Shown: piece by piece, positions 56,051 through 64,000 of the stretch
How positions within the stretch are numbered: the first letter of the stretch is position 1
Layout: each line of letters starts with the position of its first letter
Source: Caenorhabditis elegans
Taxonomy: Eukaryota > Nematoda > Chromadorea > Rhabditida > Rhabditidae
Direction: 5' to 3'
Length of the DNA: 64,000 nucleotides
Assembly (NCBI RefSeq): GCF_000002985.6
Contig: NC_003279.8
Location: forward strand, 434,001-498,000
Position numbers and translations under genes: made by a program
Notes under the pieces: generated by a model
Seen by the model: the letters and a program-made list of their open reading frames with translations, nothing else
Told to the model about the DNA's origin: nothing
Databases searched by the model: none

Positions 56051-59000
56051 ATGAATTCGACGGTGGCTTCCCGTTTCTCATGGGGACTCATTCTGGCGTC
56101 GATCGATTTTTTGGCGTGCCTACTGTTCGCCTGCCTGCATGATGGAACTTTCAAATTCGCGAATTTTACTTCGCAATTTGGCGATTTTTCGTTTTTTACG
56201 AGGTTCGATTGATTGGTGGCCGAGTTAATTTTAGGCCACGAAAAATGAAAATTGAAGCCGAGTGTCATTTTCGCTGGAATTCTAATTTTCAGTGTGTAAA
56301 AATATAGAAAACTGCAAAAAATTTTGAATTCCCGCCAAAAACTAACGTTACGAGACCCAAGTACAGTGGAGCGCAGTTGCAAAAAAAAATTTTTAATGAT
56401 TTTTTGCAACTACGCTCCACAGTCCTTGGGTCTCACAACGTTGAAACTAAAATTTTGGAATTTCTCCCATAACTTCTTATAATAACGATATTCGGTGGTC
56501 TCGACACGACATATTTTCATTAAATAAAACGGGTGTGCGCCTTTAAAGAGTACTGCAGTTTCAAACTTTAGTTGCTAAGCGTATTTTCAACAAAGCAACG
56601 AAAATTTGAACTTACAGTACTCTTTAAAGGCGCACGCCCGTTTTTATTAAAACAAAAACTTGTCGTGTCGAGACCGGGCACCGTAGTTTTGACGCTAAAA
56701 ATAAGATTTATGAAAAAGCGGGTTTCCAGAAAATTTCACTTTTCAAACTTTGATGAAAATTTGAAGTTTCCAGCCAAAATCGCTGCGAGACAGTGGAACG
56801 AGTGCAGTAGAGCGAAATTGCTGTAAAATTTTGAAAAAAAAGTGAGAAATTTAAAAACACGGATTTCTGGCCTCCCCCGTAAATTGAAATGGAAGAGTTT
56901 GCCGAACTAGGCCACTTTGGCTCGCCCATATCTGGGGTAGATTTACGGCGCGTTGCGTGTCGCGACGCGATTTTAGTTGGAAAACTAAATGTTTTTGCCC
57001 GTGTGGAGTACACGACTTTCCCACGTGTTGTCCTCTAGGTGATTGTCAATGGAGCGCAAAAAATCCAATGAGGAAGGCCAGAACCCCGTGAAAAAGTACG
57101 CGTTTTTGAAGCAATTCATCGAAAGAAGACAGTAAAAAAAAAGTCAAAAATTCAAATTTCCAATAGAAAAACCACCAAACCCAACAATTTTTCCAGCACA
57201 ATCGACCTATTCTTGCTGCAATTTTTCCGTTTTGCACTATGGATGGTGCCGGCGGCAATCCACGTGGCCAACAAGGCGGACACGTTGACAATGTGGAAAG
57301 AGGTCGGTGGCCGCGTGGCCTAGAAATCCCGAAAATTTCAAATTTTCAGCCAATTTTCTGCTCGGCACTGCTCATCTGCGCGGCGAGCCCCACAAAATTG
57401 CTCCTCCTCACAGAAAAGCTGAAGCCCGATGAGTTCCTCACTTTCGGCGACACTGCCTTCCTTGTCTGGAATTTCATTTCCGCGATCATTTTGAACTCCT
57501 CGTGGACAAGATACTTCTCGCGAACTCCGTCTTCATATATAATTCTGGAGGATGAGGATGTAAGTGCGCTCCGCTGAGAAAATGTTTTGATCACCCCCAC
57601 GATTTTCAGCTCGAGGTGGCTCCAAAACAAACGTTTGAGCTTATTTTCCGCCTGCTCCAATACTGCAAACGTGAATGGCTCTGGCATATTTCCGGATTCT
57701 CGTGGCTCTTTATTTATTCGATCAGTAAGAGAATATCCATCGGGGGTTTTTTGTTTCGAATTTAAAAAAAAACACAAGTGGAAGAGTTTTTAAGATTTCT
57801 AGGCCACGCACCCACTCCAAAACCCCAATTTTCAGCCCGTATCTTCGTTCCCTATTACACGGGACAAGTCATCGCTACCGTGGTCGCCACAAAATCGTAC
57901 CCAGCCCTCTCCAACGCTGTCTACATCATGACAATCATCTCGTTGGTGAGCGCTGTCGCCGCCGGATTCCGTGGAGGATCCTTCGAGTACGCCTACGCAA
58001 GGATCCAGAGGGCAATCCGCTACGATTTGTTCCACGGACTCGTGAAACAGGATGTCGCTTTCTATGATGCTCACAAGACCGGAGAGGTGACTTCTCGTCT
58101 GGCTGCTGATTGTCAGACTATGTCGGATACAGTTGCGTTGAATGTTAACGTTTTCCTCAGGTAGGTGTGGGTCCGTGACCGAAGTTCCCAGATCACATGA
58201 CCTAATTTTCCCAAATTCTTCCAGAAACTGCGTTATGCTCCTTGGATCGATGATCTTCATGATGAAGCTTTCGTGGCGCCTCTCCCTCGTCACATTCATC
58301 CTCGTCCCAATTATCTTCGTCGCCTCCAAAATCTTCGGAACATATTATGATGTAAGTGCGCTCCAGCGAAAACGTTTTTCTAAAGTTTTGACCCCAAAAT
58401 TCTGTCAAAGTGCCCCATTTTGGTTTGATCTTCGGAAAATGCGGGAGAAGAGGCGCAGGCTTTGCAACTGATATCACATGGTTAAGATTGTGCTGACGGC
58501 ACATGGAAAAATTCCCACATTTTTTTGTAGATCAAACCGCACCTGACACCACGTGAAATTTTTGACAAGTCAAGAAAAATTTCGGCAATTGTGAAATAAT
58601 CGAATTACCGCCGCACGTGGTGCCAGGCTGTCCCATTACGGCTTGATCTACAAAAAGTGCGGGATGTTTTTGCCCAACAAATTTGACGTCAGCACGTTCT
58701 TAGTCATGCGAAATTAGTTGAGAACTCTGCGTCTCTTCTCCCTCATTTCTTGTTGTTCTACGTAGATCAAGTCGAAATGACCCACTCTGACATCACGTGC
58801 CGCCTCCCACCCCTGCTCCGACCAGGAATCAGCGGATCTACTTAGTCTCAACTTGTTTTATTTCAGCTCCTCTCCGAAAGAACACAGGACACAATTGCCG
58901 AGTCCAATGACGTTGCCGAGGAAGTTCTCTCCACAATGCGTACAGTCCGATCCTTTTCCTGCGAGAACGTCGAAGCCGATCGCTTCTACGGGAAGCTCAC

Positions 59001-61700
59001 CCACACACTTGATGTCACCAGAACCAAGGCGATCGCCTATATCGGATTCCTCTGGGTCTCCGAACTTTTCCAGTCGTTCATCATTGTGTCAGTCCTCTGG
59101 TATGGAGGCCATCTAGTGCTCACCCAGAAAATGAAGGGAGATCTTCTAGTGTCATTTTTGTTGTATCAAATGCAACTCGGAGATAATCTTCGTCAAATGG
59201 GAGAAGTCTGGACAGGATTGATGCAATCTGTTGGAGCAAGTCGTAAAGTGTTCGAGTACATTGATCGAGAGCCCCAGATTCAGCACAACGGGGAGTATAT
59301 GCCGGAGAATGTTGTTGGAAAGATCGAGTTCAGAAATGTTCACTTCAGTTATCCAACTCGTTCCGATCAGCCAATCCTTAAGGATCTCTCGTTTACCGTT
59401 GAACCAGGAGAGACTGTCGCATTGGTTGGACCATCTGGCTCTGGAAAGTCTTCGTGCATTTCTTTGCTTGAGAACTTCTACGTCCCGAATGCTGGACAGG
59501 TTTTGGTGGATGGAGTTCCGTTGGAAGAATTCGAGCATCATTATATTCATAAGAAGGTACGTTGGCGTCAATTTCGGTTCGACAAATCGTTTGCCGGTTT
59601 GCCGGCAATTTTAATTTTTGGCAAATTGCCGATTTGCCGGAAGTGTTTAGAGTGCTTTTTTATAAGACGGAAACACTTGAAACTGTGTCCGTTTTTAAAT
59701 TTTTGTGCCGGTTGGCGATTTGCATGATATTTTCAATTCCGGCAATTTGCCGATTTGCCGGAAATTTTCCATTATGGCAAGTTGCCGATATGCCGGAAAT
59801 TTTGATTTCGAAAAATTGCCGATATGCCGGAAGTTTCAATTCCGGCAACTCGCCGATTTGCCGGAAATTTCAATTCCGGTAATTTGCCGATTGGCAGGAA
59901 CAAATCGTTTGCTCGCAGTCTATTCGGATAAAAATTGCGCCAACTGTTCATCCGTTTGCACAGAAAAAGCATTTCCGCGCTTCGCTATTGGCCAATTTCA
60001 AAATAGTGGGCGTGACCAACCAATCACGGGTGTTTCTTGCTTTCCATTGCTGAAACTGTGATTGGTTGGTCACGCCCAATTTTTTGAAATTGACCAATTG
60101 CGAAGCGATGACTTTGGACGCAAGAAACTTCCGTTTTCTCCTTTAGCTGTCGATCGAGATTCTCTCCTTTAAAAACACATTGCCGATCTTTTCAAAGCCC
60201 CTGTTTCAAACGACACAGCTAGTAACAACAAAAAACCTCGAAAACTTCCAATTTTTCAGATCGCCCTTGTCGGCCAGGAGCCCGTCCTGTTCGCTCGTTC
60301 TGTGATGGAAAATGTCAGATACGGTGTCGAAGTGGCGGATACGGTAAGCACGATTAAATGCACCATGAGCCAAACAAAAAAACTTGTTCAGGAAATCATT
60401 CGCTCTTGTGAAATGGCGAATGCTCACGGATTCATTATGCAAACCACGTTGAAATACGAAACAAACGTCGGAGAGAAGGGAACACAAATGTCCGGTGGTC
60501 AGAAGCAACGTATCGCAATTGCTCGTGCTCTTGTTCGTGAGCCAGCGATTCTCTTGTTGGATGAAGCCACGTCGGCGTTGGACACCGAGTCCGAACATCT
60601 TGTTCAGGAAGCGATTTATAAGAATTTGGATGGAAAGAGTGTCATTTTGATTGCACATCGATTATCGACTGTTGAGAAGGCTGATAAGATTGTGGTTATT
60701 AATAAGGTGAGTTGCAATTGCGCTCGACCGAGATTTGGTCGCAAACCTGACACGGGGTTCTGGCCTTCCTCATTGAAATTTCCGCGCTCTATTGACAATC
60801 GCCTGCCGGACAACGCGTGGGAAAGTCGTGTACTCCACACGGACAAATACATTTAGTTTTACAACTAAAATCGAACCGCGACGCGACACGCAACGCGCCG
60901 TAAATCTACCCCAGATATGACAGAGCCAAAATGGCCTAGTTCAGCAAAAACTCTTCCATTTCAATTTATGAGGGAATCCAGAAATCCGTGCGCCCGTGGT
61001 GTATTACTCGTGGATAACTGCTCATATTTCAGAATTGAGAATTTCGCTAAAAACTGTAGAATCGCGTTAAAAATGAGACCTCACCAAAACAGGATTCACG
61101 AAACAAGAATTCACAGAAATAGTATTCAGTGGGCGCAGTGTGCGCAGTGTGCGCGGGGGTTGCGAAAGCACACTTTTCGGTCCCGCCCCCTAAATCGTGT
61201 TTTTCGTGAATACTGAATCTGGGAAATTTGAAAACTCGGCGAGTTTTTCTGTGCGGCACACCCACGTGGTGTCAGGCTGTCTCATGGCCCGACAAAGGGT
61301 ACATCAGTGTAAATGCGCTCTACCGAACAGAACGCATAACCCACGTGGTGCCAGGCTGTCCCATTACGGCTTGATCTACAAAAAGTGCGGGATGTTTTTG
61401 CCCAACAAATTTGACGTCAGCACGTTCTTAGTCATGCGAAATCAGTTGAGAACTCTATGTCTCTTCTCCCGCATTTTTTGTTGATCTACGTAGATCAAGC
61501 CAAAATGAGACACTCTGACATCACGTGATAACCTGGTTGATACTACGCGTACGGCTTGCCGGGCCGTGTTTCTCATTGCGGTTTGATCTACAAAAATGCG
61601 GGAATTTTTCCCCCAGGAAAGTGTGACGTCAGCACACTCAGTCTGCGTCTCTTCTCCCGCATTTTTCGAAGATCAAACCAAAATGAGACATTTTGACACC

Positions 61701-61791
<91 letters not shown>

Positions 61792-62067
61792 CATATTTGA
61801 CGAGCAAAATCGGCCCCATAATTACAGGGAAGAGTCGAACAAATCGGAAATCACGAAACCCTACTGAAGGACACCAACGGAACCTACGCGAAGCTCGTTC
61901 AACGCCAAATGATGGGAGATCAGAAGCCACGTAAACGGCCGGCGGTCGCCAGATCGGGACCTCAGCCAGCCGCGTCAATCAACGTGGCAGGACCATCGCA
62001 GGGTAATGCAATGTCCCTGTTGTCGACGTCTTTCAGCCAATCTGCCAGTAGTGTTACTTCTCATTAA
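56051..62067 (+). CDS. haf-4: Half-molecule ABC transporter (TAP-like, HAF-4)
   Basis: ABCB-type half transporter; HAF-4 pairs with HAF-9 and is reported on the membrane of lysosome-related organelles in the intestine, related to human TAPL/ABCB9. Exons: 56051-56202, 57197-57302, 57350-57559, 57610-57724, 57836-58160, 58225-58351, 58867-59556, 60260-60343, 60392-60706, 61828-62067, in frame, giving 787 residues. The N-terminal 170 or so residues are extra helices, as in TAP-like proteins; the exporter domain follows ([20 protein letters not shown]). The ATP-binding domain has Walker [10 protein letters not shown] near 533, Q-loop VGQEPVLF, signature [15 protein letters not shown] near 636, Walker [13 protein letters not shown] near 656 and the switch histidine in AHRLSTV near 692. 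All catalytic motifs are intact. The tail is Ser/Ala-rich ([12 protein letters not shown]). Assignment to haf-4 rather than haf-9 rests on memory of W04C9.1 lying next to the MIC13-like gene W04C9.2. Confidence 0.9.
56498..56688. repeat. Foldback in haf-4 intron 1
   Basis: The ends GGTCTCGACACGACA and TGTCGTGTCGAGACC pair; the next blocks are AAACGGGTGTGCGCCTTTAA / TTAAAGGCGCACGCCCGTTT and AGAGTACTGCAGTTTCAAA / AACTTACAGTACTCT. The arms are about 80 bp. Confidence 0.9.
56858..57091. mobile_element. CACGG/TTCTGGC element in haf-4 intron 1
   Basis: Complete copy, same orientation as 43,026: ACACGGATTTCTGGCCTCCC, GGTAGATTTACGGCGCGTTG, GTGTGGAGTACACGACTTTC, AATGAGGAAGGCCAGAACCC and CGTG at the end. 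Confidence 0.8.
58402..58555. mobile_element. CACGTG-ended palindromic MITE, copy G (left-truncated)
   Basis: Starts inside the consensus (TCTGTCAAAGTGCCCCATTT) and ends CACCTGACACCACGTG. It is the first of two copies lying 58 bp apart in haf-4 intron 6. Confidence 0.8.
58614..58800. mobile_element. CACGTG-ended palindromic MITE, copy H
   Basis: An intact 187-bp copy, CACGTGGTGCCAGGCTGTCC to CTCTGACATCACGTG. Almost identical to copy J at 61,342-61,527. Confidence 0.9.
59575..59900. repeat. CGGCAA-type repeat in haf-4 intron 7
   Basis: Many TTGCCGATTTGCCGGAA and CCGGCAATTTGCCG units. The AGGGGTG ends seen in other copies are not found, so this looks like an internal fragment. Confidence 0.8.
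59977..60106. repeat. Foldback in haf-4 intron 7
   Basis: CGCTTCGCTATTGGCCAATT pairs with AATTGACCAATTGCGAAGCG, and GTGGGCGTGACCAACCAATC pairs with GATTGGTTGGTCACGCCCA. The arms are about 50 bp around a 30-bp loop. Confidence 0.9.
60749..60991. mobile_element. CACGG/TTCTGGC element, inverted, haf-4 intron 9
   Basis: ACACGGGGTTCTGGCCTTCC at the left, GTGTACTCCACACGGACAAA, CGACGCGACACGCAACGCGC, and GAGGGAATCCAGAAATCCGTG at the right. Confidence 0.8.
61342..61527. mobile_element. CACGTG-ended palindromic MITE, copy J
   Basis: An intact 186-bp copy (CACGTGGTGCCAGGCTGTCC to CACTCTGACATCACGTG). A short fragment of the same left end (CACGTGGTGTCAGGCTGTCT) lies just upstream at 61,263. Confidence 0.9.
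61545..61700. mobile_element. CACGTG-family palindromic MITE, copy K (diverged)
   Basis: GTTTGATCTACAAAAATGCG, TGACGTCAGCACACTCAG and TCGAAGATCAAACCAAAATG are recognisable. The right terminal CACGTG is replaced by the start of the CA microsatellite (GACACCAACACAC). Confidence 0.75.
61702..61789. repeat. (AC)n microsatellite, about 44 units
   Basis: A pure AC/GT tract of about 88 bp in the last intron of haf-4, ending 38 bp before the 3' splice site at 61,827. Confidence 0.95.
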
Positions 62068-62229
62068 TTGTTTTTTCTTCTTGTTAATTGGCAAAATATT
62101 ATGATGAACTTGTTGGGTTGATTAATTTGTAAGAATAAAGTATACAATTATTCATTCATTATTAAAATTTGGGCACATAGAAAAAATTGTGGAAAAACTG
62201 TAAAAAATCTGCAAAAACGTGGAAATTAT

Positions 62230-63830
62230 TCAAATCAACTCCAGGTAGTCGTTGTCGACATCGTCTCGCTGCCGCATCGTGTTCTGAAAATCCATTTTTC
62301 ACTTTTTTTAAAGCAGATTCCCAGCTAACCGTCGACCGGATCGTGTTGTTCCATCCGCGGATTTGAGAGTAGGAGCTTACGGTGCCACGTGTCTCGTTGG
62401 CAGCTTGCCAATTATTCACAGACAGCCTGTACGAGTCGCTCAACAGTGGACCGGCGTTTAGAGTCTGAAAATATATAACGGGAACACTAAAATTTTAGAA
62501 TGCGTATTGTGCAACACATTTGACGCGCAAAATATCCAGTAGCGAAAACTACAGTAATCCTTTAAGTGACTGCTGCACGTGGTGCCCAGCAGGGCTGGGA
62601 ATTTTTTGGTTTTTTGGTTTTTTTGGTTTTTTGGGACCAAAAATCCAAAAAATCAAAAAAAAAAACAAGTTACCGTGTCTAGTCTCGACTCGAGACTATT
62701 CTGTATTAAAATACATCGAAACATGTATTTTAACACAGTTGTGACGTCATAATGTAATACATTTGGCAACATTACTTGAATAACCCCATTAAAAATCACC
62801 TAAAGCATAAAACATTTTTTGGTTTTTTTTTGGTTTTTTTGGTTTTTCCAAAATTTCAATTTTTTTGTTTTTTGGTTTTTTTGGTTTTTCAAAAACTTCA
62901 AATTTTTGTTTTTTGGTTTTTTGGTCCAAAATTTTTTTTTGGTCCCAGCCCTGGTGCCCAGCTGTCCCATTACGGTTTGATCTACAAAAAATGCGGAAAT
63001 TTTTTGCCCGAAAACATGTGACGTCAGCACGTTTTTAACCATGCAAAATCCATGCTTCTCCCGTATTGTTTGTAGATCAACGTAGATCAAGCCGAAATGA
63101 GACACACTGTGACCGCGTGCTACTGTAGTGCTCGTGTCGATTTACGGGATCAATTTTCGAAATGATTATACATATAATTATCGATAGAATAATAAAATTA
63201 AGCAAAAAAAAATCGGAAAATAATACGAAAAAACAAAGGAAAATTGAAAATCGCTGTCAAAATTCGAAAAAAATTAATTTCGAAAATTGAGTTCCCGTAA
63301 ATCGACACAAGCGCTACAGTAGTCATTTAAAAAGGATTACTGTAGTTTTCGCTACGAGATATTTTGCGCGTCAAATATGTTGCGCAATACGCATTCTCAA
63401 AATTTTGAACTCTCCGCCTCTCACAGCTGGGTCTCGTTAGGTATGGGGGCGGATCCTTTTCAATTGGCGGTGGAGCGCGATTGAAAAAATTTTCGATTTT
63501 TTTTCGATTTTTCAGAAAAAATATCGATTTTTTCCGATTTTTCAGAAAAAAAATTCGATTTTTTTTTGATTTTTCACAAAAATTATCGATTTTTTAGATT
63601 TTTCAGAAAAAATATCGATTTTTTTTTCAGATTTTCAGAAATTATTTTGATTTTTTTTTAATGTTTTGTCCCTTTTTCTGAAATTCTACCTCATAATGAT
63701 TGCTTCTTCCACTTCCGCCTCGCTGCCCGTAGTTCAGTGTCGAGTAATTCGCATTCGATACTGTGTAAATCGACAGTGGAATAACCGGGTAGATCATAAT
63801 GTAGTACAATGTGGCAAAGTGGATCACTAA
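62230..63830 (-). CDS. 3' end of a membrane protein gene, 5' part outside window
   Basis: Three exons on the minus strand: 63830-63690, 62464-62330, 62283-62230, phase 0 at each junction, giving 109 C-terminal residues. The first visible exon encodes a hydrophobic helix (LVIHFATLYYIMIYPVIPLS) followed by a polar Asn/Gly/Ser-rich stretch with NYS; the end is hydrophilic (MRQRDDVDNDYLELI). The last intron would be 46 nt. If it is retained the frame stays open and ends VPKF at 62,168, so the C terminus is uncertain. It is convergent with haf-4 (162 nt between stops). I do not recognise the family. Confidence 0.6.
62575..63118. mobile_element. CACGTG-ended palindromic MITE, copy L (interrupted)
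   Basis: Left end GCACGTGGTGCCCAGC; after the inserted element it resumes CTGTCCCATTACGGTTTGAT and continues to GTAGATCAAGCCGAAATGAG and GACCGCGTG. It sits inside the GAATGCG palindrome. Confidence 0.85.
62591..62952. mobile_element. GGTTTTTTGG-rich element with 10-bp target duplication
   Basis: The 362-bp insert begins AGGGCTGGGA and ends TCCCAGCCCT, a perfect 10-bp inverted repeat. It is flanked on both sides by GGTGCCCAGC (62,581-62,590 and 62,953-62,962). The interior is made of GGTTTTTTGGTTTT units and their complement at the left side. A 9-10 bp duplication is typical of Mutator-like elements. No transposase frame is present. Confidence 0.85.
63480..63660. repeat. ATCGATTTTTTTCAGAAAA tandem repeat
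   Basis: About five copies of a phrase like TCGATTTTTTCCGATTTTTC and CAGAAAAAATATCGATTTTT at about 35-bp spacing, in an intron just downstream of the first visible exon of the minus-strand gene. Confidence 0.8.
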
Positions 63831-64000
63831 CTGAAAATTATTGGATTTTTCTAATAATAAGGTGGGGAAATCCGAAATATGTGAAAAATATTTTTAATAA
63901 ACAAATTTTCCCCTGATTCCGAATATCTATATGAAAAAATTCAAAAAAAAATTTTCCAGATTTTATATTTAAGCTTGAAATCGCTTGAGCCCGCATCACT
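63831..64000 (-). other. Intron of the partial gene, to the window edge
   Basis: AT-rich sequence upstream (on the minus strand) of the acceptor at 63,831. No further exon is visible before the window ends. Confidence 0.5.

Larger units (their letters stand above)
62498..63398. mobile_element. Three-level nested element (GAATGCG palindrome host)
   Basis: The outer element runs from GAATGCGTATTGTGCAACAC at the left to TTGCGCAATACGCATTCTC at the right, in an intron of the minus-strand gene. Its left arm is interrupted in the TGACTACTGTAG block by a CACGTG-type MITE (62,575-63,118), which is itself interrupted by another element (62,591-62,952). Confidence 0.85.

Noticed and set aside
61588..61978. 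Open frames through the AC repeat encoding Thr-His or Cys-Val runs
   Set aside because: They come from the microsatellite; the real coding here is the last haf-4 exon at 61,828-62,067.
62168..62283. Read-through C terminus of the partial minus-strand gene (ending VPKF)
   Set aside because: A 46-nt intron with good splice sites gives a shorter hydrophilic end in frame; read-through is kept only as an alternative.
1..64000. CRISPR arrays, bacterial operons, phage or plasmid features
   Set aside because: Spliced genes, trans-splice acceptors and nematode repeats throughout; no regular direct-repeat/spacer array exists.

Overview
The window is nematode DNA, almost certainly Caenorhabditis elegans or a very close relative. 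Introns are AT-rich, begin GT and end TTTTCAG or TTTCCAG, and some are only 44-46 nt. Likely trans-splice acceptors lie a few bases before start codons, telomere-like TTAGGC blocks are present, and introns and spacers are packed with foldback elements. Two genes are recognised by content: the Toll receptor tol-1 and a half-size ABC transporter that matches haf-4. From memory these sit on the left part of chromosome I; that placement was not checked.

Layout. 1-10,017 is gene-free by my reading and holds repeats upstream of tol-1. 10,018-27,210 (+) is tol-1 in 14 exons; its larger introns carry several long inverted repeats. 28,000-28,560 (+) is a small lysine-rich protein. 28,657-33,131 (-) is a seven-exon RGK/Ras-like GTPase with a degenerate nucleotide site. 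33,136-43,699 is about 10.5 kb of repeat-dominated spacer: a lattice of GGCCTAG/GGCCACC motifs, a 400-bp inverted repeat, a 300-bp tandem array with a TA-flanked element and a tRNA-derived element inserted in it, and a TTAGGC-like block. 43,700-47,898 (+) is a ZP-domain (cuticlin-like) membrane protein. 48,040-50,028 (-) encodes a small proline/methionine-rich, probably secreted protein, and 50,126-53,990 (-) an SLC17-like transporter just upstream of it. 54,616-55,771 (+) is a MIC13/QIL1-like mitochondrial protein, followed 280 nt later by haf-4 (56,051-62,067, +). 62,230-63,830 (-) is the 3' end of a membrane protein that runs off the window.

The genes do not form one pathway: innate signalling and development (tol-1), extracellular matrix (ZP protein), mitochondrial cristae (MIC13-like), lysosome-related granule transport (haf-4) and solute transport (SLC17-like). 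Two same-strand pairs look like operons by spacing: MIC13-like to haf-4, and SLC17-like to the proline-rich gene. Exon models were built by hand from frame continuity and splice consensus; every listed junction keeps the reading frame, but none was tested against RNA.

The most notable non-coding structure is the dense layering of non-autonomous elements. It includes a three-level nest at 62.5-63.4 kb with a clear 10-bp target duplication, and a short motif (about TGCGCTCTAYYG) that recurs directly after several 5' splice sites in unrelated genes.
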